A stretch of DNA of 64,000 bases from an uncultured Bacilli bacterium (lineage in GTDB: Bacteria; Bacillota_I; Bacilli_A; RF39; UBA660), in NCBI GenBank assembly GCA_934167665.1, contig CAKPLN010000006.1, forward strand, positions 1 through 64,000. The letters run 5' to 3'. Positions 55,278 to 63,747 of this stretch are shown here, one piece after another (position 1 is the stretch's first letter; each line of letters opens with the position of its first letter). The notes under the pieces were generated by a model. It had not been told where the DNA came from. It searched no databases and saw only the letters and a list, made by a program, of their open reading frames with translations. The position numbers and the translations under genes were made by a program.

Positions 55278-56195
55278 ATGTCTGAAAAAGTAATAGGATT
55301 TTTAAAAAGAAATTATCTACTAATAATAGCTTATCTAATTCCAATAATTGTAATAGCGATATCTTTTAAAACTTACTATAGTGAGTACTATTCACCAAAA
55401 CAATACCAAGAGTACGAAAAACAGTGTGAACTTACTAAAAATGAAGAGATTTGCTCCAACAAAGAATTATTAAAACAAGAAAATGACAAATTTATAAAAA
55501 CAGATGCTAAAACGCATTATTTTGAAGTTACCTATCATTATATTATTAACTACATTACAATATTAGCTCCCTTGATTGTTATTCTTCAAACTATTAGTAA
55601 ATTACATTGTGAGTTTAGTAGTGGCTTCATTAAAAATACATTAACTAGAATGTCCTATAAAGACTATTTAAAAAAGATATATTTAACCAGCTTAAAATCA
55701 GCTCTTATTTTACCAGCTATAATTATAGTAACATTATTAATATCTACTCTAATGGCTAGATTTAATTTTAAAACACCAGACTGGGTTTATGATATGAGTG
55801 TATATAATGTCATAAATTATAAATACTTTTTTTACTGTATAATATCATCATGCTTAATTGTTTACTTACTAGGAATATTCTATTCAAATATTGCCATATC
55901 TTTCTTAAATAAAAGTAAAAATATTCTTCTTGTAACAGTATTTTCTTATCTTTCATATTTTGCCTATGTTGTCTTTTTTAATATAGTTAATGCTATACTA
56001 TCAAATATATTACATAATAATAAATTGAGTATTTATCTAAATATTTATGATTACTGGCACATCTATGGTGAAAATAACTACTTATATTTTATAGCTATTT
56101 CACTTATGTTAGCTATAATATCATGGCTTATTATTAAAGTAATATATCATAATAAAGAAAGGACAATTATTAATGTTGAAAAAGAAAATATTTAA
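55278..56195 (+). CDS. ABC transporter membrane protein (permease 1)
   Basis: A 305-residue protein with six membrane helices and an outside loop of about 55 residues after the first (with two Cys, 'KQCELTKNEEICS'). This is the topology of ABC-2-type permeases of lantibiotic-immunity or peptide exporters. It has a strong GGAGG site at 55267 and overlaps the next permease gene by 23 nt. Sequence motifs are weak; the call rests mostly on topology and on the ATPase downstream. Confidence 0.72.
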   Translation: MSEKVIGFLKRNYLLIIAYLIPIIVIAISFKTYYSEYYSPKQYQEYEKQCELTKNEEICSNKELLKQENDKFIKTDAKTHYFEVTYHYIINYITILAPLIVILQTISKLHCEFSSGFIKNTLTRMSYKDYLKKIYLTSLKSALILPAIIIVTLLISTLMARFNFKTPDWVYDMSVYNVINYKYFFYCIISSCLIVYLLGIFYSNIAISFLNKSKNILLVTVFSYLSYFAYVVFFNIVNAILSNILHNNKLSIYLNIYDYWHIYGENNYLYFIAISLMLAIISWLIIKVIYHNKERTIINVEKENI

Positions 56196-56970
56196 CAATC
56201 AGATACTAATCGATTACATCACTAAAAGTCCTAACTTCAAAATAATATTACTTTTTACAATCCTAACTTCCATCTATGGAGTAGTCGCAATAGGTTCTAG
56301 ACAAACAACCTTTTTTGAAATGATTGTTTTAGCCCATAATAATACATATTATAATATTATGTTCTTCTCAATACTAACAGTAAACACTATAAATACTTGT
56401 CGCATATTTATGAATAATTACGCTTATGTTACAAGACTTGAAACTAGAAAAAAATATTTAAAAGAATTACTAAAAATAGTAATAGAAGTTAATCTAATTT
56501 TAATATTAATAAACATCTTATCATATCTAGCTATTTTAGTATTAGTAAAATTAGATAAAATTAAGATAAAGAAATATTTAAATTATAATATAAATAATCT
56601 AAACTATAGTATTTTTCTTCTCTTAAAATATTATATATTTGCTATTATACTTTCTAGTATAAATACCTTAATATATGAATACCTAAATGAAAACAAAACT
56701 ATGATAATTGATTTAGTATTTATAGCTCTTTTTGGATTAGATATTTCTAGTATTTTTACTAAAGAACAGTATTTTAGTATATTACCATGGTCATATTATA
56801 GGTTTAAAGATTATATAACATTTCAAAATGAATTAATATCTACAATATCTTTTTTCCTTATATTAAGCATTATATTATTAGTCATATTTTTAGTAGTATC
56901 AAAAAGAAAGAAATTATTATATAGAAATCTAAATAATCAAGTGGTGAAAAATAATGAAAATAGAAATTAA
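56173..56970 (+). CDS. ABC transporter membrane protein (permease 2)
   Basis: A 265-residue protein with about six membrane helices and no recognised motif. It overlaps both the preceding permease (23 nt) and the following ATPase gene (17 nt), so the three are translationally coupled. The two permeases are not obviously alike, which suggests a heterodimeric channel. Confidence 0.72.
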   Translation: MLKKKIFNNQILIDYITKSPNFKIILLFTILTSIYGVVAIGSRQTTFFEMIVLAHNNTYYNIMFFSILTVNTINTCRIFMNNYAYVTRLETRKKYLKELLKIVIEVNLILILINILSYLAILVLVKLDKIKIKKYLNYNINNLNYSIFLLLKYYIFAIILSSINTLIYEYLNENKTMIIDLVFIALFGLDISSIFTKEQYFSILPWSYYRFKDYITFQNELISTISFFLILSIILLVIFLVVSKRKKLLYRNLNNQVVKNNENRN

Positions 56971-57616
56971 AAATGTATCTAAAACTTTTGGAAAACAAGA
57001 AGTATTAAAAAATGTTAATATGGAATTAACTGAAGGAAAAATATATGGTTTTATAGGTCATAATGGTTCAGGTAAAAGTGTTTTGTTAAAAATAATTTGT
57101 GGTCTTTATGAACCAACTGTAGGTGAAGTATTATTTGATGGTGTAAATATTATTAAAAGTAATATCTTTCCTCCAGATACTAGAGCCTTAATAGAAAAGC
57201 CAAGTTTTATACCAGATTTAACTGGTAGAGAAAATCTAATTTTATTAGCTAATATTCAAAGAAAAATTGGTGAAAAAGAAATTGATGATACTTTAGAAAA
57301 AGTTGGCCTTACTAGTGATAAGGATAAGTTATATTACAAGTATTCACTTGGTATGAAACAAAAACTAGGAATAGCTCAAGTACTAATGGAAGATCCTAAA
57401 ATAATCATTTTAGATGAAGCCTTTAATGGTCTAGATACAGCTAGTTGTCAAAAAATAAGAAACTTATTATTAGAGGAAAAAGCTAAAAATAAAATAATTA
57501 TTTTAGCAACTCATATTAAAGATGATATATCTATACTATGTGATGAATTATATAAATTCGATAGTGGTACAGTTTTAAAAGAAGAAGTAGATAAAACAGA
57601 AATTTTAGTTATTTAA
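56954..57616 (+). CDS. ABC transporter ATP-binding protein
   Basis: A 220-residue ATPase, complete: Walker A 'GHNGSGKSVLLK' (the usual Thr/Ser after Ser replaced by Val), signature 'YSLGMKQKLGIAQ' and Walker B 'KIIILDEAFNGLD', ending with an H-loop 'LATHIKDD'. The 'GMKQ' signature is typical of the CcmA/lantibiotic-immunity (LanF-like) group. It powers the two permeases upstream, probably for self-protection against or export of a peptide. The terminator at 57625 closes the operon. Confidence 0.9.
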   Translation: MKIEIKNVSKTFGKQEVLKNVNMELTEGKIYGFIGHNGSGKSVLLKIICGLYEPTVGEVLFDGVNIIKSNIFPPDTRALIEKPSFIPDLTGRENLILLANIQRKIGEKEIDDTLEKVGLTSDKDKLYYKYSLGMKQKLGIAQVLMEDPKIIILDEAFNGLDTASCQKIRNLLLEEKAKNKIIILATHIKDDISILCDELYKFDSGTVLKEEVDKTEILVI

Positions 57617-57624
57617 TAACCTAG

Positions 57625-57655
57625 TCAACATAAATTATATGTTGATTTTTTTTAA
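57625..57655 (+). terminator. Terminator of the ABC operon
   Basis: Perfect 8-bp stem (57625-57632 / 57638-57645), AATTA loop, then eight T. Confidence 0.85.
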
Positions 57656-57713
57656 TTTAATGTTTATTTAATATTTTCTAAATATACTTATACATGTAAG
57701 AAAGGAGAATTAT

Positions 57714-58408
57714 ATGTACATTATAAAAAACGCTTTAGTTTCAATTTCTAGAAATAAGGGGCGTAATATACTTATTGGTATTATTGCCATTGTAATATCA
57801 TGTGCAGCATCTATTGCTCTTGCGATAAAAAACTCCGCTACAGCCCTAATTTCTTCCTATGAAAGTCAAAAGGAAAAAGTGGTAGTGGAAAAACAACACT
57901 TTTATCACTAATTAGTGGTCTAGAAACTAGATATGAAGGTAATATAACTTATGATGATAAAGATTTAAAAAAGATAGATTTAGATAAATATCGTAATACA
58001 TATATAGGTATTGTTTTCCAAAGTTATAATTTATTACCACACTTAACAGCTATAGAAAACATAATATTATCAATGGAAATAAGTGGCCTAAAAGATATAG
58101 ATAAAAGAAAAAAAGCCATAGAACTTATGAAAAGTGTTGGTCTAAATGAAAGCTTTGCTAATCGTCGAGTTTTAAAACTATCAGGTGGAGAACAACAACG
58201 AATTGCCATAGCTAGAAGTCTATCTTATAATCCTAATATTATTATAGCCGATGAACCAACAGGAAATCTTGATAAAGACACTGAAGATAAAATATTAAAA
58301 ATCTTTAAAGAATTAGCTCATAAAGAAAATAAATGTATAATAATAGTTACTCATTCAAAAAATGTTTGTGACAATGTTGATATAGTTTATGATTTAAAAA
58401 AGAAATAA
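57714..58408 (+). pseudogene. Deletion chimera of a MacB-type ABC transporter (permease start + ATPase end)
   Basis: Codons from 57714 give about 50 residues of a MacB/FtsX-type permease N-terminus ('MYIIKNALVSISRNKGRNIL', one helix, start of the outside loop), then at about 57872 the sequence passes in another frame into the Walker A of a LolD-like ATPase ('GKSGSGKTTLLSLISGL'). That frame stays open to 58408 with Q-loop 'GIVFQSYNLLPH', signature 'LSGGEQQRIAIARSL' and Walker B 'IIIADEPTG'. The ATPase lacks its first ~35 residues and a start codon, and the permease lacks almost everything. It is a second deletion scar near the first. Confidence 0.78.
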
Positions 58409-58420
58409 TAAGTTAAATAA

Positions 58421-58455
58421 AATAAGAGTTTATGATTAATAAATTCTTATTTTTC
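58421..58455 (+). terminator. Terminator after the ABC remnant
   Basis: Imperfect stem 58421-58433 / 58439-58451 with one mismatch, followed by TTTTT. Confidence 0.7.
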
Positions 58456-58507
58456 TATGTCTATTTAAATACAAAAAAAGCATATAAATTATTAGGAGGA
58501 AATTTAT

Positions 58508-59404
58508 ATGAATAATAATGACTATATAAAAATGTCTTTAGAATTACATTTATTTTTTGATCGTATTATGAAAGAACATTGTATCTTTCTAGAAGCAGGA
58601 ATTAATGATTTTAACTATAAAAAAACATCTAATGATTTTCAAAGTGCTTTTTCTAATATCTTAATAAATTCTCTTCATATAGCTAATGGAAATATTAGTA
58701 ATGATCTATTAAACTCTAATACTATTGTAACTAAAGATACTAAACTAGCTGAAGAAAAAACTAGTCATTTAACTGGTATATATATTGATTCTACTATAAC
58801 TCAAAATGAATTAACTTTAAAAAGTGGAGTAGTTATAGAAAATAGAAATCTTCTAAATGCTATTCACAAATTAAATAAACAGACTATTCCCTTATTAAAA
58901 AATATGATTGATTTTCAACAAGATATCTTAAAAAGTATTCTCTCATGTAAAATATACTCAACAAACTATCAATCAATAATAGAACACTTTATTAATGAAG
59001 CCAAAATGTATTATACATTATTAAATAAAGTAGAAGAAAGAAAAATACTTACTCCAAAAGAACTAATAGAACAAGAAATATTTTGGAACAATATTATGAA
59101 AGATCATTCCTTGTTTATTAGAGGGCTCATGGATCCTAATGAAGAAGAAACAATATTTACAGCTAATAAGTTTAAAGAAGAATATTTGCGAATATTAAAA
59201 AATTATTCAACTAATCCTTCATACTTAACTAATGCTAGTTTAAATGAAACTCTTAAGTTTAGAAACTTTAATATCGCATTAGAAAACAGTATCTTAAACT
59301 GTAAAATCAAAAGTATTATTTTACCATTACTATCAGATCATCTACTTAGAGAAGCTAATCATTTTATTAGAATTTTAAATTCATATAATACTATGATGGT
59401 ATAA
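58508..59404 (+). CDS. DUF2935 family protein (ferritin/hemerythrin-like helical)
   Basis: A 298-residue soluble helical protein made of two similar halves. The first opens with 'SLELHLFFDRIMKEHCIFLEAG' and the second with 'EQEIFWNNIMKDHSLFIRGL', each with a spaced Glu/His pattern (E..LFF..IMKEH) that is usual in DUF2935 and suggests metal binding. The function of the family is unknown; it is common in Bacillota. AGGAGG before the ATG makes the start clear. Confidence 0.9.
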   Translation: MNNNDYIKMSLELHLFFDRIMKEHCIFLEAGINDFNYKKTSNDFQSAFSNILINSLHIANGNISNDLLNSNTIVTKDTKLAEEKTSHLTGIYIDSTITQNELTLKSGVVIENRNLLNAIHKLNKQTIPLLKNMIDFQQDILKSILSCKIYSTNYQSIIEHFINEAKMYYTLLNKVEERKILTPKELIEQEIFWNNIMKDHSLFIRGLMDPNEEETIFTANKFKEEYLRILKNYSTNPSYLTNASLNETLKFRNFNIALENSILNCKIKSIILPLLSDHLLREANHFIRILNSYNTMMV

Positions 59405-59405
59405 A

Positions 59406-59437
59406 AAAGAGTCTATTTATCTATAGACTCTTTGTTT
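59406..59437. terminator. Bidirectional terminator between convergent genes
   Basis: 11-bp perfect stem (59406-59416 / 59423-59433) with a 6-nt loop, flanked by A run and T-rich tract. Confidence 0.8.
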
Positions 59438-60015
59438 AAAATATTAAAATAATGCTTTAATAATAAAGCTTCCTGTCTAATATTTTTTCTTCCATATAAT
59501 GACTTAAACCAGTTATTTTTATCAGTTTTTCCATCTAAAACACTAATTGTACCGAAAGTAGTATTTTTAAAAAAATATTTAAAAGTCATAATAGTTCTTT
59601 TTATATGAAATGAAGATGTAATGAGAATAATAGACGTATTATTTATTAAATTTTTACTAAGTAATAATTTATAAGTATATAAAAAGTTTTCATAAGTATT
59701 ACGTGATTTATCTTCTATTAAAATATCACTCAAAGGAATATTATTCTTAAGTAAATATTTTTTCATAATTTCTGCTTCAGTAGTCTTTCTATTTAGATTT
59801 AAATATCCAACTCCTCCAGATACTAATATTTTTTTAATAGTTCCTTTATTATATAATTCAATTGCTTTATCCAATCTATGAATCATCATAGTCCCACCTA
59901 AAACAATTCCAATATTAGCTTTAGTTATTTTTATATCGTCACAAAAAACAAATTCTGAGATATTTTTTCTAGAACTAAATAAAATATCCATATAATTTGA
60001 AGTAGCTAGTTTCAT
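59413..60015 (-). CDS. YdcF/ElyC family (DUF218) protein
   Basis: A 200-residue DUF218 protein: 'GIVLGGTM', 'ILVSGGVGYLNLNRKTTEAEIMKKYLL', 'NTYENFLYTYKLL' and 'LITSSFHIKRTIMTF', the four blocks that form the Rossmann-like fold. Unlike ElyC and SanA it has no membrane helix, so it should be cytosolic or misses an anchor. Members affect envelope or vancomycin-barrier properties in other bacteria; biochemical activity is unclear. Confidence 0.85.
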   Translation of the reverse strand: MKLATSNYMDILFSSRKNISEFVFCDDIKITKANIGIVLGGTMMIHRLDKAIELYNKGTIKKILVSGGVGYLNLNRKTTEAEIMKKYLLKNNIPLSDILIEDKSRNTYENFLYTYKLLLSKNLINNTSIILITSSFHIKRTIMTFKYFFKNTTFGTISVLDGKTDKNNWFKSLYGRKNIRQEALLLKHYFNILNKESIDK

Positions 60016-60160
60016 GCAATCACTCCTAAAGAAATTTTAGTTTATTAAAATAAATGTGTCAAATACAATATATTAATATTTTAAAATACTTCAATTTATG
60101 ATACTTGACATTACTATTTTTAAAAATAAACATATCTTACTTTAGAAGTGATATTGTTTT

Positions 60161-61045
60161 ATGATTAAAGATATTAACCAAGTTTTTTTATCGTCTCCTA
60201 AAATGTCAATAGACGATAGTAGTAAAATAGTTATAATGAGTGATTGTCATAGAGGAACTGCCTTAAGTTTTGATAATTTTATTCAGAATGAAGAAATATA
60301 TAAATCAGCTCTAATGTACTATTACAGTAAAGATTTTACTTATATAGAATTAGGTGATGGTGATGAAATGTGGGAAGTAGATAACTACCAAGAAATTATA
60401 AAAACATATATAGATATATTTAGAAAATTAAAAAAGTTTTATGATGAAAAAAGATTAATAATGATCTATGGTAATCATGATATTTTAAAAAGATCAAAAG
60501 TGTTTTTAGAAAAATATTTTTACAAGTATTATGACCACAAAACTAATAAGAGTGAGGCACTACTAGATGGTCTAGAAGTAAATGAATCTCTCATTTTAAA
60601 TTATAAAGATTATGATATATTTTTAATTCATGGTCATCAAATGGATATTATGAATAGTAAATTTTGGCGTATTTCTAGATTCCTTGTTAAAAATATTTGG
60701 CGTCCTTTAGAGACAATGGGGGCATCAGATCCAACAGGGCTTGCTAAAAACAATAAAACGAAAAAAATAATTGAAAAGAGAATGAAAAAGTGGAGTATAA
60801 AAAACAATAAAATATTAATTGCTGGTCATACTCATAGAGCTGTATTTCCTAAAATAGGTGAAAGTCTTTATTTCAATGATGGAAGCTGTGTTCATCCCAA
60901 TGGTATAACTTGTTTAGAAATAGAAGACGGTTGTATTTCCTTAGTAAAGTGGGAACAAGAAAGTATTAACAAAGTTATGATTTCTAAAAGAAAATTAATA
61001 AAAGGCAAAGAAAAAATAGCCAATTTTTATAGTAAAGGTAAATAA
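60161..61045 (+). CDS. Calcineurin-like metallophosphoesterase
   Basis: A 294-residue two-metal phosphoesterase with all motifs: 'MSDCHRG' (D-x-H), 'LGDGDEMWE' (GD), 'MIYGNHDI' (GNHD), 'LIHGHQMD' and 'IAGHTHRAVF' (GHxH). The arrangement is nearest to the LpxH/YbbF-like group, which in LPS-less bacteria acts on unknown phosphodiesters. It is monocistronic; a -35-like TTGACA at 60105-60110 has only a weak -10 partner. Confidence 0.88.
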   Translation: MIKDINQVFLSSPKMSIDDSSKIVIMSDCHRGTALSFDNFIQNEEIYKSALMYYYSKDFTYIELGDGDEMWEVDNYQEIIKTYIDIFRKLKKFYDEKRLIMIYGNHDILKRSKVFLEKYFYKYYDHKTNKSEALLDGLEVNESLILNYKDYDIFLIHGHQMDIMNSKFWRISRFLVKNIWRPLETMGASDPTGLAKNNKTKKIIEKRMKKWSIKNNKILIAGHTHRAVFPKIGESLYFNDGSCVHPNGITCLEIEDGCISLVKWEQESINKVMISKRKLIKGKEKIANFYSKGK

Positions 61046-61170
61046 ATAATTTATATTTTTACACTCTTTTCAAACTGTTTATTTTTAGCTTAGAACTGCA
61101 TTGTATATATAAAGAAATACCCTGTCTACTTAATTTCTCTTGTTGTCCTCTTTAAGCTTACCAGTACACA

Positions 61171-61200
61171 TTGACAAAAACGTGGGGAGAGGGGTATACT
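61171..61200 (+). promoter_or_regulatory. Promoter of pilin-like copy 4 with G-rich spacer
   Basis: TTGACA (61171-61176), 18-bp spacer CGTGGGGAGAGGGG-containing, TATACT (61195-61200). Almost identical to the promoter of copy 3. The region 61046-61170 carries the upstream block shared with copy 3 and nothing else visible. Confidence 0.75.
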
Positions 61201-61225
61201 TTATACATAATAGAGAGAGGTGTAT

Positions 61226-62593
61226 ATGAAAAGAATTAATAAAAAAGGTTTTACTTTAGTAGAACTTTTAGCCGTAATCGTCATTATGGGTATTTTGATG
61301 ATGGTCGCAATTCCATCAATAAGTAGAGTAATCGAAAACTCTAGGAAGGATACGTTTGTAGATATCGCTAAGTCTTATGCGAACGCGGCTAAGACACTTT
61401 GGACAGCTGATACTTTAACGTGTGAAGGAACAGTCGCATCAGCTGTAGATGATGGCGATTATTATATTTTAATTAATACTAAAGAATCTGCTAGAGCAAT
61501 ACTTCCCGTATTAGTAGATCAAGGTGGTAAATCATCTTGGGGAAATAGAGATGTAAATGGTTATGTAAGAGTTCATGTTGAAACAGTAACAGATAACAAT
61601 GGAGAACCAAAAAGAACCACAACTTTTTATGTTAGTTTAAGTGATGGAACTCATGGCTTAATAGATAATGGAAGTATGACTTCAGATAACCTAAAAAAAG
61701 GTAATGTTAAAATGGATTTATCGAGTGATGATAAGAAAAAAGTAGAATTAACACTTGATAATGGTAACTTAAATTGTTCTAAGACTAATCTTGGAACTTA
61801 TACGTGTACAGAAGTAACACCAGTAAAAACTATAACCGGTTTATGTGTAGATGATTCAAGTTATGCCGGAAATAATGGTACAGTAGATGTTAATCCAGTA
61901 AGCTTTGCGAATGATGACTGGGCAACAATAGCAGCTGCCGCAGAGAGTGGAAATTATAAAGGAAAATATAATGTAGGTGATACTAAAGAAGTAGACCTAG
62001 GAAGCTTAGGAAAGCATACAGTAAGAATAGCTAATACTTCAACACCAGCAGAATGTAGCCAAGAAGGATTTTCACAAACGGCTTGTGGTTTCGTATTAGA
62101 GTTTGCAGATATAATTACAACGCATAATATGAATTCTACTAGTACAAATGTAGGTGGTTGGCCAGCAAGTAGTATGAGAAGTTATTTAAGTACAGATATA
62201 TATAATGCTTTACCAGCAGATTTACAAAGTGCCATAATAGATACAAAAGTAGTATCAGGTCATGGAAGTAAGGATTCAGCTAACTTTACATCAACAGATA
62301 AGTTATATTTATTGTCTACAGCTGAAGTATGGGCACAAGGAACATCAAATACTATTACTAACGATACAGGAAGAGATAATACTAGACAGTTAGATTATTA
62401 TACAGGAGTTACAACAAATAGTTATTCTAAGGCTAGTAAACAGATAAATGGATCAAATTCAAAATGGTGGCTCCGCGCGGCTAATTCCTCTTATAGTAAC
62501 TATTTCTATTATGTGTATAGTAGTGGTGATTGGAGTTTCCATGATTATGCTACTGATACTTACGGTGTTTCGCCGGCTTTCCGAATAGCCTAA
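61226..62593 (+). CDS. Prepilin-like surface protein with DUF6273-like variable tip (copy 4)
   Basis: 455 residues, ATG 61226 after GAGAGAGG. The signal, stalk and DUF6273-like domain follow copy 1, and the middle part ('TSNTITNDTGRDNTRQLDYYTGV') is closest to copy 2. The tip starts 'WWLRAANSSYSNYFYYVYSSG' in variable codons. The intact 3' module makes this and copy 1 the best candidates for still-active targets. It sits between a phosphoesterase gene and remnants of an LRR surface protein. Confidence 0.85.
   Translation: MKRINKKGFTLVELLAVIVIMGILMMVAIPSISRVIENSRKDTFVDIAKSYANAAKTLWTADTLTCEGTVASAVDDGDYYILINTKESARAILPVLVDQGGKSSWGNRDVNGYVRVHVETVTDNNGEPKRTTTFYVSLSDGTHGLIDNGSMTSDNLKKGNVKMDLSSDDKKKVELTLDNGNLNCSKTNLGTYTCTEVTPVKTITGLCVDDSSYAGNNGTVDVNPVSFANDDWATIAAAAESGNYKGKYNVGDTKEVDLGSLGKHTVRIANTSTPAECSQEGFSQTACGFVLEFADIITTHNMNSTSTNVGGWPASSMRSYLSTDIYNALPADLQSAIIDTKVVSGHGSKDSANFTSTDKLYLLSTAEVWAQGTSNTITNDTGRDNTRQLDYYTGVTTNSYSKASKQINGSNSKWWLRAANSSYSNYFYYVYSSGDWSFHDYATDTYGVSPAFRIA
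62465..62593 (+). repeat. Variable region of copy 4, DGR-like
   Basis: 129 bp, one codon longer than copies 1 and 3. I count 55 G+C (43%). Invariant start and end blocks as in copy 1; codons 7, 9, 12, 13, 16, 20, 24, 25 and 26 differ mainly in bases 1 and 2. Confidence 0.7.
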
Positions 62594-62728
62594 ATGTAAA
62601 CAGAGTGTAAAGTTATAAAAAATATATTGTATAGTCGGAGATTGGGACTATACCGATAGTCATCTTACCGAAGTCGTACTGCGAACTAAAGTGAGTAAAA
62701 AGTATTGGGCGAAGCCCAATACTTTTTT
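62594..62728 (+). other. Conserved 3' module after copy 4 (hairpin + terminator)
   Basis: Closely similar to 18878-19016. The stem GTATAGTC/GACTATAC (62629-62636 / 62646-62653) is perfect over 8 bp with a 9-nt loop. The terminator stem 62702-62710 / 62714-62722 with GAA loop and six T is identical to copy 1's. Confidence 0.65.
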
Positions 62729-62741
62729 GTATTTTTTAAAT

Positions 62742-63167
62742 ATGCCATCAACTGTAACCAGAATTGATAATGGGCATTTAATGATAATCAGATTATTAAT
62801 GAGGAACAAGCATAGGGCAAGGTGTCTTTTATAGAAATAACGTTACCTATGTTGATAATGGCGATGGCACATTGACTGATGGCTTTGTTTACGCTAAAAA
62901 TCAAGATGGAAGTGTGAATTATACCAATATAGTTGGGGATGTAAAGGTAAATACTGCAATGTAATAATTTTAAATAATGTAAAAATACTAGATAATGCTT
63001 TTTATAAAGTAATTAATTGGAGTACGTATAATGCTTTAACTAAGATTATAAATAAAACAGGTAGAAAGTTTGACTGGAAAGCTATTACTAGATGTTTGAC
63101 TGAGGCAACTTTTGAATATGGAACAGTGGAAAACTGGTACGGTAATATTGAAGTAGTTAAAGGATAA
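62742..63167 (+). pseudogene. Remnant of a BspA-type leucine-rich-repeat surface protein
   Basis: Several frames carry decayed but recognisable pieces: 'WAFNDNQIINEEQA' (LRR-type), 'FYRNNVTYVDNGDGTLTDGFVYA', then after stops 'LDNAFYKVINWSTYNALTKIINKTGRKFDW' split by codons and 'FEYGTVENWYGNIEVVKG' before a final TAA at 63165-63167. The last block matches the usual end of BspA-like LRR proteins. Stops and shifts break every frame. This fills most of the gap between copy 4 and the Nudix gene; 63168-63231 shows only the Nudix leader. Confidence 0.65.
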
Positions 63168-63231
63168 ATTCTTTTAAAAAAATATTTTATATGTTAAAAT
63201 ATAAGTATCTTACTTATAAAAGGAGTTAGTT

Positions 63232-63636
63232 ATGAAAGTTGTTGGAACTATGTTTTTTAAAGATAAAAGTCTTCTTATTGATAAACCTAGGAAACGACCA
63301 ACTTATCAAATGATAGGTGGAAGGGTTGAAGAAGATGAAACACCTTTAAAAGCAGCTATTAGAGAATGTCATGAAGAATTAGGACCAGAGGCTATTTTTG
63401 ATGAAAGCTTATTTCAACTAGTTATGGAGTTTGATGAAATCGCTACGAGTGATGGTGTAACTCCAATTCACTTTTATGTCTTTCAATATCAAGGTACTTT
63501 AGAAGGTGTTTTAACCACTTCTGAAGAAATTGAAAAATTTACTTGGTACAATTCAAATAATGAAGAGACAGTTTTATCCAATACTCTAAAAAATGAAGTA
63601 GTACCATACTGTTTAAAAAAACAATTAATTAAATAA
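63232..63636 (+). CDS. Nudix hydrolase
   Basis: A 134-residue single-domain Nudix enzyme. The Nudix box 'GGRVEEDETPLKAAIRECHEELGPE' fits GX5EX7REUXEEXGU in full, with the catalytic Glu pair in 'REC-HEEL'. It should hydrolyse a nucleoside diphosphate linked to another group; the substrate cannot be told. AAAGGAG precedes the ATG by 7 nt. A strong terminator follows. Confidence 0.9.
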   Translation: MKVVGTMFFKDKSLLIDKPRKRPTYQMIGGRVEEDETPLKAAIRECHEELGPEAIFDESLFQLVMEFDEIATSDGVTPIHFYVFQYQGTLEGVLTTSEEIEKFTWYNSNNEETVLSNTLKNEVVPYCLKKQLIK

Positions 63637-63674
63637 AAAAATATGTGTTTAGTTTTTAACACATATTTTTTATT
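63636..63674 (+). terminator. Rho-independent terminator
   Basis: Stem ATATGTGTT/AACACATAT (63641-63649 / 63658-63666) extended by A/T pairs, then T run. Confidence 0.8.
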
Positions 63675-63747
63675 AAACTTCAAATAATCAGTATATAGCT
63701 TTTTAAGTAATTTTATTATATACTTAAAATAAGAATGGTGATTGTAA

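Noticed and set aside
58073..58408. A free-standing 111-residue ABC ATPase
   Set aside because: The frame continues upstream into a Walker A motif without a start codon, so this ATG is internal to a truncated gene.
17477..62593. A DGR reverse transcriptase, Avd gene or template repeat in this window
   Set aside because: No protein here shows RT motifs, and TGGTGGCTCCGC-type blocks appear only in the four gene ends, so none can be annotated.
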